Below are positions 1 through 12,832 of a stretch of 64,000 bases of DNA, one piece after another. Under the pieces are notes generated by a model that was not told where the DNA came from, searched no databases, and saw only the letters and a list, made by a program, of their open reading frames with translations. This DNA is from Silene latifolia (Eukaryota > Streptophyta > Magnoliopsida > Caryophyllales > Caryophyllaceae): the NCBI RefSeq assembly GCF_048544455.1, contig NC_133538.1, forward strand, positions 6,540,658-6,604,657. Direction: 5' to 3'. The translations under genes were made by a program, and so were the position numbers. The first letter of the stretch is position 1, and each line of letters opens with the position of its first letter.

Positions 1-875
1 ACCGTTGAATTATGATAAGCATGTAGGGCATGTTAACTCCATGGGAATTAAACATGTTCCTAAGTTGTAGTACTTGATTATGGATTTGATACATTTTCTT
101 TTTCATATATTATTTATAACTTCATCGTTTTATATATATAATATTTTGTTTTTCATGTGGATTGTACTGACAACATTGAACGCCACAAAGTGAACTGAAT
201 TACATTATATTTGTTTTTGTCCATAATCGCCAATGTGAGCTGATAACTCCGGCTATTATATTGTGCAGTCGATTGATGGTGGGTTCAACGAGCCATAAGT
301 TAAACGGTTGACTAATCGATCACAGATACGAGATTATGACGTTACCTCGTAGGACAATTTTTATTTGTGACAACGTAATGGAGTCCTAAATGTTCTATAA
401 CATTCGGTGCCAGGTCGTGGATACCAGGTCGTGGATAGGACATCTATTGTGTACCTAGAGTCGATTCTTTTGAATATCAACTGTCTCTTGAGATTAAGGC
501 AGTTTTTGGGTGACTTTGGTTTCTTTCTCACGGTCTATCGTAACTGGGGCTAAGTAGATTTTTTCTGGGTCATTTCATACTGTGCTTACACCTGCAAGAT
601 TTGAGTTGAGGAAAATATCCATCCCTTATCAGGTATAGTTATTTCTCAGGGCCACTCGAGGAGTTGTAACTGAAATGCATGGCCATGCTCGAATGTTGAT
701 TCGTTTATCAGTTAAGTTACTCTCTAGTCGGGAAAACCACGCTTGATACTGATCGCTTGTAAAATACGACCTTTGTGAATTCGGATTTGCAAATTGTTTT
801 ACATTGAGTGGGAGAAATTTTAAAGGATATGAGAATCAGTTATCGCACATACACTTGTGAGGACAAGTGGGAGTT
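1..875 (+). mobile_element. 3' internal region of a Ty1/copia-like LTR element
   Basis: No open frame of note is seen here. The block ends in a purine-rich tract (about 866-875) directly before a TG-starting LTR whose first bases (TGTTGGAG) are typical of plant copia elements. I infer that this is the untranslated 3' end of the internal region. The element is cut off by the window edge, so its coding part cannot be judged. Confidence 0.45.
852..869 (+). promoter_or_regulatory. stem-loop before the copia-like polypurine tract
   Basis: A perfect 7-bp stem, CACTTGT with ACAAGTG, encloses the loop GAGG. The right arm runs into the purine tract and the LTR starts 6 nt later at 876. The GAGGAC core is shared with hairpins at the same place in other LTR families in this window. 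The function is unknown. Confidence 0.55.
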
Positions 876-1825
876 TGTTGGAGCTGGTGTCCTCCACAAA
901 TTAGTGTGATAACATTTGTAAATCTCTTACAGGTTCACAAGGGTATACTTCGTATATTTAATCAGTTGATTAACGTTTACCTAATAACGGTTGGCTTGCT
1001 AGAAAGTTTGACGTTATTATCATACAGATGGCGGTGATCAACTGGTCCCTAAAGGTCACACCTATAGGACGTATTTGAGAAATGTGGTTATAGAAATATA
1101 ATTACATTGATGCCCAAAATGACTAAAAAGTTAGTCAATGTGTTGATGAGATAATTATTTAATGAAAATTAAATAATATTAAGTTGAGACGAATTAATCA
1201 CAATCAATTAAGTAATTAAACATAATAAGTTATATTTAATTAAATATATATAAGGTTAGTTTGAAAGAATTAATCTGTTAATTCGTAATTAAATATAATC
1301 AGTTGTATTTAATATCAATAAGTTGAATGTGTCATAGTGGTAATAGTGAGGGTACACAAGCCAAGAGGTCATGGGTTCGATCCTCACTAGATGAAAATTT
1401 AACACACTTTATATATTTTTGGAAAGACCAAAAATAAGGAAATTTAATTCCTTATTTTCGGATCACATTGGCCGAAATTAGGAGATGTAAATCTTTCCTA
1501 ATTGATTTCGGATTTCGGTCGATATAAAAAGAAAGGTGGAGAATTATTTCGAACCTAATTCTTTTTCTGACCTAGCCTCCTCTTTCTCATCACAAAACAC
1601 AAAGACAATAAAATTTTACAGAAAATTTTAGATTGATTTCTAGCATAATCAATGGGTATATCTTAGATCGTCTTGGGTGCAACTAATAGGTGAATATCAA
1701 TTTTGATATTGTTCTTAGGCCAATTTTGCAAGGACCCCGAGGTTAATTCTAAATCTTTTTACTCATGCTTATGTATTTTATTTTATGACCATAGATCATC
1801 TTTATTATATCGTTATAATCCTTCA
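876..1825 (+). repeat. Ty1/copia-like LTR (right end uncertain)
   Basis: The LTR starts TGTTGGAG after a purine-rich tract. A TATA-like box (GATATAAAAAG) lies near 1519-1529, with a C/T-rich leader after it, as expected for a plant LTR promoter. The right boundary is a guess from the change in character near 1825. No second LTR is present in the window. Confidence 0.45.
1326..1394 (+). other. tRNA-like segment with pol III B box
   Basis: The segment has a good B-box word, GGTTCGATCC, at 1374-1383, in a T-arm-like setting where four of five stem positions can pair. An A-box-like stretch lies about 40 nt upstream. The acceptor and anticodon stems do not form a convincing tRNA, so this is either a SINE head or a chance feature of the LTR. 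Confidence 0.3.
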
Positions 1826-2350
1826 TGTTAAAGGGAAGTATACAGATTATTTCCCACAGAGACTAGCTAGATAACTTGGGAATTTCTGACCTAGATCGAA
1901 GGATTGGAAGGGAATAGACCTAATTATGAACAATAGACTACCCTATTGGACCGAAAGGACCAAGAGTTATTTAGGCATTAGATTACTCTAATGAGGACGA
2001 AAGTTAAGTTAGAAGTAATCTAGGGCGAATAGAGACCGAAAGGAGATATTCACTGCCCTTCTATGAGTACCCAGACCGGACCTTAGCTATTTTAGACCAT
2101 CATAGCTGTAGTGACCCGAAATCCTAGTATTTTTCTCTCTTATTACTCTGCTCTTATTTTCTCGTACTCTTTCTCTCTTTGCTTTAGATTAGTTTCAGAT
2201 TAATTACAATCAACCAACCCCGTTACTCATAGACTAAAATTAGGCAGATAAATCTCATTTTGCCTCCCTGTGGAGATCGACCCTACTTACCGCTAGCTTC
2301 CGTTAGTAGTACTTAGGTATTTATTTTTGATACTGCGACGACCGGTATCA
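1826..2350 (+). repeat. Athila-type LTR, 3' part
   Basis: The end of this block carries the phrase CCCTGTGGAGATCGACCC (about 2266-2283) and ends near CGACCGGTATCA at 2350, both familiar from the 3' ends of Athila/Tat LTRs. A normal tRNA-Asp primer site does not follow, so the 5' internal end has probably been deleted. The left boundary is uncertain. Confidence 0.45.
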
Positions 2351-2880
2351 GACACCCCATCATCAATGCCATAAAAGTATACCTTCTATCCTTGAAGGAT
2401 TGTCTTGTCCAAATATTTTCGTCATCGACTTTGGAAGAAATAGAAGCGATCAGAAAATCCCCAATGACACGAATCTCAAGTTTGCTAAGAACCGAGAAGG
2501 CCATCATGACAAAGCAAAGAAGAAGGAGAAGGAGTTTAAAGGAAGGTCCATCATGGATTGGCCCTACTCTATTTTACAATGGTTTAAAACTTACTCATGC
2601 TTACTTGAGGACCATTCACAAGCTTTTAACCAACTTTTAAGGGCCTTGAGCTCTATGGACAATAGATTTCAACATTTCAAACTAGTTTGGTGGAGTACTA
2701 TCTCAAACCACCTATTGTAACATATTCCTTTCTACGACTTTGCATTGTATAATATTAAACATGCTTTTAGATTACTTGCATTTTTCTTTACATGAGAATT
2801 GTGAGGGAGGGTTCTTTATCCATTCTTTGAGGAAATTTTCAGAAATTGATGATAAGAGGAAGCACAAAAGGGTGCAAGGG
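2351..2880 (+). other. decayed element interior, no gene recognised
   Basis: Two overlapping plus-strand frames of about 80-106 codons lie at 2392-2720, but neither shows a motif I recognise. Position suggests leftover internal sequence of the Athila-like element after its gag-pol was lost. The stretch 2721-2880 is AT-rich and featureless. Confidence 0.3.
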
Positions 2881-2925
2881 AAAGGATTAGCATGAAACGA
2901 TTGAAGGACTACCAAAGAGCAGATC

Positions 2926-3380
2926 AGGACGCGCGTCCCGACAGTATCCCGCTCGACCCGAGCTGTGCTTCAGGCATAACTATTCTCTGCCATAAGATCT
3001 ACACATTTTGGAACCAGGACGCGCGACCCAGCTAATGATCCGCTCGAACCGACATAGGGATGCCCGTCCTGAACGATACATTAAGCAAGATTTTCCCTGG
3101 ATGAAAATCTGGGCAGATTTTTCAGAGGACGCACGTCCTAGTTAATGATCCGCTCAAGCCGCTTTTAAGCCGCTCGTCCTGACCTGGATTCAAAATAAAG
3201 AAGACCAACTGGGAGAGAATCCGCTCGTCTTCTTGATAGGATGTCCGTGCAGCAACTTCAGGACGCTCGAGCCGAAAGCCAAGACGCTCGGATTGCAAAG
3301 GATAAATGTCGGGTTACAGTTTGGTACGCCCAAACCCAGCCCCAACCCGCTCGTCCCAGCACCCTTCTTTGCTATAAAAG
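2926..3380 (+). promoter_or_regulatory. palindrome cluster and TATA box before env-like ORF
   Basis: Degenerate copies of a GC-rich palindrome (GGACGCGCGTCC and half-sites CCGCTCGTCC, GGACGCTCG) are scattered from 2926 to 3356. A TATA box (GCTATAAAAG) follows at 3371-3380, with a C-rich leader and the env-like ORF start at 3500. This looks like an element promoter. I infer that it drives the downstream ORF; nothing here proves transcription. Confidence 0.5.
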
Positions 3381-3499
3381 CCTCCCCCACCATCCCTATT
3401 CCCTTATCTTATCAAAACAAACTATCATCATCCTCCTCACAAAATCTCCACAAAAACCCCATCACAAATTAAACAAATCCCTACCAACCACATCAAGCA

Positions 3500-4999
3500 A
3501 TGATGAATCTAAGGAGCAAAAGCAAGAAGGCCGCCGAGACCGTGTCCAAGCGTCGCAAGGGTGCTACTTCATCCACCTCATGAGAGGCAAGGGGCCAAGA
3601 GAATGTAATGATACAAGGTGTTGCACAACTTAAGTATTTCCTGGAGGTAATCTTCACCAAAAATGAACATCGCCAACGATTCGAGCAATTGCTAGGTAAG
3701 GACTATGAACCTACTCAATTCATTGATCTTGATGCATTAGAAATACTTGGCATAAGGAATCAAACGGAGGTATTATTCAATGGCTTGGGTCTTGAGAAGA
3801 TGTTCTATGCCCATGAGGACACTTAATTGAGTATCACGCTATATTTTTGTGTAGTCTCCGTGTAGTCACCAATCGGCGAAAAGATGTTGGTTTGGAGTTC
3901 CGTCTTTGCAATAGAGACCATAGGTTGACTCTAGACCAATTTGCAAGTATTTTTGGTCTTGAAGTACCAAGGAATGATACCGATAAGCCCTCCAACTTTA
4001 ATGTTAACCACCTTTGGAGGGCTATTTCTGGAAGATAACTTCATTCCTACAAGCAATATTATACATTTGCAATCCAACATCCGGTGATTAAGATCACTGA
4101 GAGATTTGTGGCCGGAACTATCAATGGAAGGCTAGAGCAAGATAGGTGCACCCTTCTCGACATGACCTTTCTAGAATCATACTTGAAAGTGCATGGGGCA
4201 AGGCCCTACAATTTCAACACACCCCTTGAGATACTTAGACGGTTCAATGACTTTGCACAAGGGAACACTAATATCAAAACCTTTGTGATGGGAGGCCTAA
4301 TTACAATTTTGGCCAATGAAATTTGCCCCGGGTTCAACTTTGACGGAAGCTATGAAAAGCTCAAGCGGAGCACCTTGATAGATGAGGATGAAATCTTCCA
4401 CCACCATTGTTGGTGTAGATACAATGAGGCCAGAAGTGTAGAGTGGTTCACCAAGGTTTGCACATCACTTATTCTCAGGGGGTGGAACATACCACCCACT
4501 AAGCCCCGCTTGAGCCGGTATTCTCCAAGGCCAAGCTACCTCCTCCCCCATTGAGATCCATGACAACCCACCACCAAGAGAAGAAGAACCTCATCGACCT
4601 CGCGAGTTGCCAGAATGGGATGCCGCACCACCATCTTATGTACCCTTTCCACCCTACCCAACACAACATGTACCATTCACTCCTCAAGACCCGAGAGTTC
4701 CATTCATGAGTGAGTTGATGAAGCTCGTGCAAAATGTTGATCTTGGAGTGCACAATGGAAGGGTTGACAACTACTTGGCCCAATACCCCTCCTACTACAA
4801 CATGGCTCAACAAGGGTACATCAACCCTAGAGGCCCTCACCCATCTTGGGCTCAACCACATCTCTTGTTCCCTAACTATGGCAACCAAGGAGGGAACTTT
4901 GGCGACCAAAGTGGGGGATTCTTTAGCCAAGGAGGAGGCTATGACCAAGGAGGATCTAGCGGACATGGAAAACGCAATGATGACGTTGATGATGTGTAG
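3500..4999 (+). pseudogene. Athila-type env-like / ORF-1 protein, broken
   Basis: This is the remains of one long reading frame of about 500 codons. The N-terminus is very basic (KSKKAAETVSKRRK). The middle resembles the ATHILA ORF-1/env-like family of plant Ty3 elements, with a conserved-looking stretch around 3790-3980 (LTLDQFASIFGL). The C-terminus is rich in Gly, Tyr and Pro. Breaks seen: in-frame TGA at 3581-3583, a frame change near 3822-3826, TAA at 4036-4038, and at least one frame change between 4500 and 4600. The role of these plant env-like proteins is unknown; they lie 3' of pol in intact Athila elements, which fits the polypurine tract downstream. The start was chosen as the first Met (3500) after the TATA-led leader. 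Family assignment is from memory of sequence style and has not been searched. Confidence 0.6.
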
Positions 5000-5540
5000 G
5001 ATGGCTAAAGGTGCTTAACTACACCACCTCCATTTGTATGATACTCTTTCCTTATCTCTCATGTATAGTTGCATTGTAACATACCTCATATGATTAGATT
5101 AGTTTGCATTGTATTATATCTCACATGATTCATGTAGTTAGTTGCATATAAACTAGAATTCATACATAGTCACTAATGACCAAACCTATTCCTTTCTACA
5201 CTAGAAATAGTGCTTAAATCGGTTTGGGGAGGTTTGATCATAGTGCTCTCCGAACCGTGCGGGAGGGTTTCCCACACTAACGGCCAACTCGTTTCGTTAA
5301 CGGCCGGCTCGCTTTGTGACCCAAACATTTATATATAACATGCATCATCTAGTGTAGTTTAGATTGCACTCATTTGTTATATATGTCATATAGAATTGCA
5401 TTTAGTTAGAGCATGCATTCATTCATATCATATCATATCATTGCATTTGTAATTCAATTTCCATAAAATCAAAAATCCAAAAACATGTATTTCTTTTTCA
5501 TTCCTACTACTACATGTACATTGAGGACAATATCCAAAAT
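5000..5540 (+). other. 3' untranslated region of the Athila-like element
   Basis: This is noncoding and AT-rich. It includes a short direct repeat near 5275-5313 (CTAACGGCC / TTAACGGCCGGC) and TATCA repeats near 5425-5445. It links the env-like ORF to the polypurine tract and has no gene of its own. Confidence 0.5.
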
Positions 5541-5556
5541 AAAGTGGGGGATGGGA
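5520..5556 (+). promoter_or_regulatory. stem-loop and polypurine tract of the Athila-like element
   Basis: A 4-bp stem ATTG/CAAT with loop AGGA lies at 5520-5531. Nine nt later comes the polypurine tract AAAGTGGGGGATGGGA (5541-5556). The presumed 3' LTR would start at TGGGAA, 5552, which is 20 nt after the hairpin. The LTR itself is cut off after a few tens of bases. Confidence 0.55.
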
Positions 5557-5559
5557 ATT

Positions 5560-5720
5560 TATATTCCAAAATACAAAAAAAATGAAAACTTTCGAAAAAA
5601 CACCACTTTTTTGCCTTAGTTAACCTAGGTATAAAGTGGATTCGAACGGGTTCCAAGCATCCCACAAATCCTTGGTGGCGACTCCGAACATCTTTTGCAT
5701 CGTTTTGAGACCCCTGCCGA
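5560..5720. other. junction between two Athila/Tat-like fragments
   Basis: After the 3' polypurine tract the sequence changes abruptly. On the plus strand near 5670-5690 there is TTGGTGGCGACTCC, which resembles a Tat-type (tRNA-Arg) primer site. The minus-strand gag fragment starts beyond it. I read this as a scrambled junction of element ends. Confidence 0.3.
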
Positions 5721-6025
5721 GACAAAACTGACCGATCTAAAGAGATCTGGTCGAAATCATTTTTTATGCCACCGAGCGTGGCTTTCAGACTGCTGTACAT
5801 CCACAGATTGGCTTGGCGTGCAGGTGGTCCATGTCCACAGTATGTAACAAAATTCTCCATTTGTTTAGCAGGATCTTCACTGGCTCCATCTCCAAACAAG
5901 TTTCTCTCTACCAGATTAATATAGAATAGACGGATCTCGAAGGTGCCATTCTCGGTGGTGGGTAGCTTGAATCCCTTAGGAATGGATGCAAGTGTCGGCT
6001 TTGAATGGCTTGCTAGTGTAGCCAT
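5720..6025 (-). pseudogene. Athila/Tat-type gag fragment
   Basis: The minus-strand frame is open from 6337 to 5510, but only the part from Met at 6025 looks like gag. The segment with INLVERNLFGDGASEDPAKQ matches the style of the N-terminal gag region of Athila/Tat elements, where a ring of conserved residues precedes SEDP. Similarity fades before about 5720, and the frame then runs into unrelated sequence, so the protein is truncated. The 100 codons upstream of 6025 include a translated primer-binding site and are probably leader, not protein. The fragment lies directly downstream of a minus-strand LTR and primer site, as expected for gag. Confidence 0.5.
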
Positions 6026-6317
6026 GATCGTAGTAGGGGCAGAAGTAGATGTGTCTTCCTCTAAAGACCGGTTTTTTAGAATGAAAGCGGCGTAGGCAGC
6101 GTCAAGCGTACTCAAGTCTTCGGCTTGATGGATTTCTCTCCAAAAGTTTCGTCTAGCTAGCTCGGAAAGACTTTTCTGGTTCAGAGTCGAATGGTACGAG
6201 CTCGGGCCTGTGAGACCTGGGCATAAACAAACACTAATGAAAAGAATAAGAGCGGTCTCAAGGAAGTAGAGTTCCCTGAGACAAGACAAACTAAAATAAA
6301 CAAATAGAAATTGTTGC

Positions 6318-6336
6318 CTCCCCGGCAACGGCGCCA
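6318..6336 (-). promoter_or_regulatory. primer-binding site for tRNA-Asp
   Basis: On the minus strand the sequence reads TGGCGCCGTTGCCGGGGAG, complementary to the 3' end of plant tRNA-Asp and typical of Athila elements. It lies 6 nt from the LTR that starts at 6343. Confidence 0.85.
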
Positions 6337-6658
6337 AAAATTTGATGAGTTGTCACAACCCTATCAAAAGTAACCAACTATACTCTAACTAACGCAGCTA
6401 GGGAAGTCGAGATCGTATCCACAGGGAGACAGATGATAATCTATTTGCTAATTCAAGTTTGTTCTATAACAAATGGGGGATTTTGTTTGTTTGAATAATA
6501 ACTAAGACAATTAAAATAAAAAGAATTAAAAGAGAGAAATTAAACTGTGAAAATATAAGGAGAGAAGACTAGGATCATCGGGTTGCCATGGATTGTCGCA
6601 GGTCTAAGGTAGGGTCATACGCAAGTCTCAATTACCGGTTTAAAAGGCAGTGAAAAGG

Positions 6659-8680
6659 TGTAATACCCCGTATTTTATATAATCGAGTAAACGGATATTA
6701 TTATATATTAGTTATTATACATTTTATATTGGTTGCATCGTAATATCGTAAGTCGGGTTTATATCATATATGTTGAGTCGGGTTACATCACATTTTGTCA
6801 TTTGGGTCAAGAATCAAATCACCCATTTACATTGTAATACTCCGTATTTTAGTTGGAGTACTCGGTCGAGTACTTGGTTGGTACTCGGTCGAGTGTGTGT
6901 TACTCGGCCGAGTGCACTTGACCGAGTAAACCTGGTTCAATGGTTGACGGTTTCTTTTATGTTTTGGCCAAGGTTTTTATTTTTAACAGTTGGGTCATTT
7001 CTAATTTCATTTTATCATTCATAAAACCATTTCTAAACCTAGAGAGAGGGAGAGGAAGAACAATTGTCGAGCCTTTCAATTGATTGAAGATTTCTCATCG
7101 ATTTCAACCTAATTCGATTTCCCAGTTTGTAAGTCGATTTCATTCCATTGTTTATACTGTTTTAAACTCGTCTTCTTCAAAACGTTTGAAAAGAGAGTCC
7201 TGTTTATTTGATGTCTAGTTTATGCATATAAAATCTCGTAGTCAAATTCTTTATGGTTTGTCCTAGGTAAATTATTTATGAACATGTCGCTGAAAAGTCC
7301 GCGAATCTGATTTGGTTTGAAATGATTTGAAACCTTAATTTTTATGTCGATTCAGTTATGAGGCTTCTTCATACATCATATTTGTATAGTCTAGATGATA
7401 ATAGGATTTGGAATTTCTGAAAAATAATGTTTTAAACTCATTTTATGAATCAATACTTTTTATGCGACGGTTTCTGTCAGTTTTTGGAAATCAGTCTGAA
7501 AACCCTTGATAAGTTTAGAATTTGAGAAAAACACGTTAGATATAAATTGTAGCTAAGACTCATGGGGTTCCAATTCAATTGGCCTTGCATCAATTCGAAT
7601 TTTATGGAATTAGTTATTCATTTTATACCGAGTTCGCCATGAGCGGGAAAAATCGGAAAAGTCGTGTTTGTTCTTTAAATTGATATTCCTATTAAGTTAT
7701 GATGAGTCTAGGTTATGTGCATGATTAATTGACTGAGTAGATGGTAATTATACATAATTATGTTATGTAGGTGATGGATAAGTGAAGGATCATAAGTGAT
7801 TGCTTGTGTGTGCTTGGATTGCGAAAAGGTAGGGAAATACACTTGACTTATTATCGTTGATGTTGAATTGTGTTGACTTGTTTGTGTTTCGTATGACCAA
7901 ACTGTGAACGTTGACTTGCTTCGTGGCTGTTGATTTACGCTATGATTCATATACTGGAAGGTGATTGACTGAATTGATCGTATTGAGTATGTTATCACAA
8001 CATTTGGTAACCGGCATGATTTTATGATTGATCAGTTCAAAGATATATATATTGTGTCGCATTAATATCTTTTGAGCATTCATATGCATTGGAGATGGAG
8101 GATGTTGTGGTGATGTGGTGTGGTGAAGATGATGTTGTGATAAGGCCCAGCGGGTTCTGCAGACTTGCCCTGGTGTCCTCAACAAGCTAGGTGCGGATCG
8201 GCTACGGTCGATATATAGTCTACCAGGGATCGGTATGGCTGGGTGTTCCGGGTTATGAGATATGAGTTGAGATGGAGATGGAGGTGACGGAGGAGCATGC
8301 ATATCATATTTTGTTGTTTCATTGTATTCCCTACTCAACCTCGTGGTTGACCCTGTGTATTCGTGAACACCTGTGACGATCCAAATATTGGGGAGCAGGC
8401 TTGACAGGTTTATGAGATAGGCTGGGAGCTTGATGGGCGTGAGACACTGGATCAGAAGACTTATTAGCTAGATCATCATTTAGAAGACTTTCACTTTCAT
8501 TTATGTTAGTTCCTTGTAATTTGATGTAAAAGAGGTTTTGTAATAATTAAGTTAAAGTAATTATATATTTTGCCTTGGAGTTTAATTTGTTATTCACTAC
8601 CTCGGGAAACCGAGATGGTAACAGTCCGGTTTATTAGGGAATGTCTTGCTAAAGGCTCCTTCATAAATCGGGGTGTTACA
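6659..8680 (+). repeat. 5' LTR of LTR-A
   Basis: It starts TGTAATACCCCG and ends GGGTGTTACA. Palindromes ACTCGGTCGAGT and ACTCGGCCGAGT are clustered at 6860-6928. The TATA-like TTTATAAA seen in the 3' copy is changed to TTTCTAAA here (near 7030), so the 5' promoter may be weakened. Confidence 0.92.
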
Positions 8681-8683
8681 AAG

Positions 8684-8695
8684 TGGTATCAGAGC
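8684..8695 (+). promoter_or_regulatory. primer-binding site for initiator tRNA-Met (LTR-A)
   Basis: TGGTATCAGAGC starts 3 nt after the 5' LTR and is the canonical complement of the 3' end of initiator tRNA-Met. Confidence 0.92.
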
Positions 8696-11600
8696 GAACG
8701 ATCCTCAGGCCTAAACCAATGAACCCAATGAACATAGGATGTGTCTAAATAAAATGAACCCCTGGGTAGGAACTGTTAGGAGCTCACAGTGCGGTTAAGA
8801 AGGCGCCCTTAATACGTGCTCTTTTGCCCTCTCAGTTTTGAACCAGGTAACCCGAGAGAAAATTGAGTGAATGGGGTAGTTAGAAGGAAAACCTTGGATA
8901 TAATCGAGTTGATGTATACCTTGAGACTCATATATTCTAACCATTCTGCAGGACAACGTTACGGTAAGTATTTTGTATGAATGATGACGTGATCATATGA
9001 TGTTGTGGAGATGAGAAATAAATTTTCGTGTTCAGATTGATAATCAATGAAGTGTTGGATTGTGGTAATCGTGAGCGTGAAAATAATTGCGAATTGATGA
9101 TATTTATCTGGATGGATGTGAATGACGTGTTGATAGTGCTATTATGTCTAGTGATATGCGGTTATGTGATCCCGAAGCCATGCTAGTATAGTATTGTGAT
9201 AGTAATCAGAAACACTATTGAATTGCTTGTTTCTAGTCATAGCAATCGTGATTTAGATGCAAGGAGTAGGTCGAGATGCGAAGGGATTCTATGGGATAGA
9301 TGTTTACGTAAGTACAAAGTGTGAGATTTAAGTTGGGATGGGTTAGTATACATAGTATGTTCATAAGAGCTTGTAACATAGTAAAGAATGACCTAGTGCT
9401 GAAACTCGTTTTGTTTGATTTTACTCTTTAATTGACCTTACTTCCATTTCTTTTCTGTTTATTGCCTATAGATGAAAATTTTATGAGAGATAGCCTCGTG
9501 AGTTAGTGTTCATTTGGCGTTGGTTTCATGCTTATAGGATATACGGGTTAGGAGTAATAAATATTTTAGTGGGCTGTGGTCAGGAAGTTCCTGTGCAGTG
9601 ATGTTTCGACCAACGATTTTGTAAAAATCCTCATTTAAATTGTATTAATAATTTTTGCATAATTCCAACTCCATCGATCAGAAGATTCGCATATGTTTTC
9701 AAATTGATAAGCCACGAAAATTCTTGATGTCTCTATATTAAACGGTAAGTTTTGCAAACTGACCCAAGTTTCGGACCAATTGCTGTCACATACTTGTTTG
9801 GATCAACTGAGTTGTAAAATTCCTTAAAAATGGAATTTTTGTGCTTTAGACTTAATTCTTTTTCCCCTTTGTATTTAACTCTCCTTATTTTATAAAAGTA
9901 ATATGAATCAAGTTTTAATCGAACGGTTATTTGTTCGTGGTCTTTGGAAGTTACAACGTGAATCATGACTTGTAAAATGTGCGTTCTATGTTGAGTTTTC
10001 ATACAATTGTTTGGTTATTTCATGAGCCTTATTAATGTGACCTTATAATGTTTTTTATATGATGATAGTAGCACGCATGTTCAGTAGTAATGTATCTTAA
10101 CAAGTGATAAAATTAAAGTAGTTATGTATCTTAACAAGTGAAATATTTTATACGAGTCCAGTTGTTTGCATATTTTATATATGCTTGGCATGTTGTAATA
10201 CCTCTGGTGTGTTCATCATATTTGTGTAGTGGTCGGATATATATAAATATAAAACTATATTGTCATATCTTGGTAAAGTTGGTGGCGTTAAATGTTAACT
10301 TGATTGTTCTAATATACTCGCATGAATATTTATAATAGTTATGTTTAAATGTTTACACATGGATGGTAGTAATGAGTATGTCTAAATGTTCACACATGTA
10401 GGATGTCATCTGAGTTCTAATGTCTTTTATGTGAGTCTGTGTGCCTATAGTTATACTTATTACTTTCATTGCATTAATTTATTTCAGTTGAACCTAAACT
10501 TATGATATGATAATAAAATAGTGTTGTTGTTCCTTATTGGATATGTTCATAGTTGTATTGTCATGAAATGCTAAGGTGATTGTTGCAATTGTCACGATAT
10601 ATGAAATATAGTTTGATATAGTTACGATATAGTTACGATATTTGAAATATATTCTCGAACCGTTGCTATGAATTATAATGAGATAACCCTTTGATGATTC
10701 ACATGTTATGCGTATGTTTAAATGATAGTCGTTATAGTTACGTTTAATTGAGCCGCGAGTTGCCTATTTGTTCAAACCGTGCAAACCAGAGAACTTGTTC
10801 ACCTTGCTAATCTTTTGTCATAGATAATGTTTTACAAGTTATATGATGGTATATGTACATGTTTAAGTTGTTTATGTGATATCTTTTATTTTGCTGAAAA
10901 TGAATTATACTGAGTTGATGGATACAATTGAATGGTATGGTTGCTAAAATGTTAAACATATGTGTGATATGGAAGTAATTTTGTTGTTATTGTGAATCAT
11001 ATAACCATTAATACTCAGTTGTAATTTCAGTTGTTTGACTTCTACATTATTAAGTTAATTACTCATGACGCACAGTCGATGGTTCCGTAAGGAGTTTAAC
11101 AGGGAATTTTATAATGTGCCTCCGATCTAAACTAATAATCTTCTTATATTGACTATATGGTTAGACTCTTGTCTAGTTCTTATGACGTGATAAATCGTTT
11201 TAAAATTTAACATGTGATTGAGTTGGTACTTATACTTTTGTGTGACCATGCAAACCGTGATAAATAGATCTGTAATAAAGAGGTAAAATTTTGATTGAAC
11301 ACAGTTAATTTATAGTTACTTGCTTTAGATCATGGTACGAATCTTATGCTTTGATGAGACGTCACCAGGGAATGTGTACTATCTAAAAGGTCTCCGATTA
11401 AATGATGTAGTCGTGTTAGCCGTGAATATAACTGAGTAAAGAAGTGCAACTAAAATCCTGACGTTGAGGTAATAGTCGTTCATTAGTAAAGATAGGACTG
11501 AAATGAATAAGATGAACCTGTAAATTACGAAATATGAGTCGACACCTAAGCTTATATTGTTTGAAGGAATTGAATTAAGTTTATCTGATTTTGAGTTTAA

Positions 11601-12832
11601 GTAAGTCGTAAATGGATTCTATGGACGGCTCTGTTATAAGATTTATGTTAAGAAAGTTATTCACCGTCCAGTATGAAAGTAAAAGTTTTGAAAATGAAGT
11701 TAAATTTAGTCATGTTGTTCGTTCATGTAGTGAATTGGTGGGTTGTGGTTAGTTACGAATATCAAAACAAGAAATGTAATGTGGTGATTTAAGTGAGTTA
11801 TGTGTTAACATGGTATGTTGATATTAGCATGATATGTAATGAATATTTGTAAAATTGGTGTAGTTAAATACATTTAATCTTTTATGTCATTGTGTTGAGT
11901 GCAGTTTAAATATATTTAACACCAAGAACGAAATTTTATGTATGATAGTCTTGTATGTTAACTTTCCAATATCGCTGTTTACTCACTTGATTGACTCGAC
12001 CAATAGGTTTGTAAAAATTGCCAATCAATGTGCATTCGTCATTCGTGAATAAATCCCAAACCCCTTGTTATGAGGATTAAAAATATTTCTAGGATGATAA
12101 GTACTGCGAAACTGGTTGTCTTCATTTTATTGGTGATTCTGTGTCTTGACCTAAATCTGTACAGTTATGTAAAGGAAAGTCGATCGGACCTATTAGGTTA
12201 CAAATTTTCATAAATCGATTTATTAAGTTTTGACCCTAATTCTTTTCTTATGTTGATTGATTCCCTATGTTTCTAAGGTATGAGATTACAATGATTAGTG
12301 AAATGAATAATTACTAATGATTTTTACTGGTAACCTTGTAAAGCATTGTTCCATTCATAATTTGATTATTCACATGAATAAATGTTACCAATATTTCTTA
12401 GAAAATATGCTGCCACGAGAATACGCCGGATAGGATTATCGTGGTATGTTACGTTAGTGATCTTGCTTAGTAACCTTGATGAAACGATGTTATTTGACAT
12501 GAACCATATGTGAGCACCTAGGCATCTTTATCTTTGTAACCTGAGTAGTAATGTATAAATTAGATTGACAAGCAGATCCTGTGAATGTTATTGCATGTAT
12601 TGATTGATATGAAGAGTGTCTAGATTAATACTGAAATGTCTTAAGTTATTCAACGTGGCTTTTGCTCCGATCCGTGGCGATGTCTTTGTCAGAGCAAGAA
12701 TCGTAGCTTCCTTGAGAGAGCTTGTATATTGATTGTCTTTAGTAGGGATTAGTTAACTTGAGCGTGAGTTGTGAATCTTTTATCCTCTTTCGATTGTTAG
12801 CGTAGTTTGAGAACTTTTGTTATAATAATGAA
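8696..12832 (+). other. noncoding interior of LTR-A
   Basis: About 4.1 kb of AT-rich sequence. The longest frames here (for example 9733-10002 minus and 10138-10335 plus) show no domain. I see no trace of protease, reverse transcriptase or integrase motifs. Confidence 0.75.

Noticed and set aside
2313..2507. Minus-strand frame of 64 codons at the Athila LTR end
   Set aside because: It crosses the LTR boundary and has no recognisable features.
6025..6337. N-terminal 100 residues of the minus-strand frame as gag protein
   Set aside because: The frame starts inside the tRNA-Asp primer-binding site, so this part is leader sequence that happens to be open.
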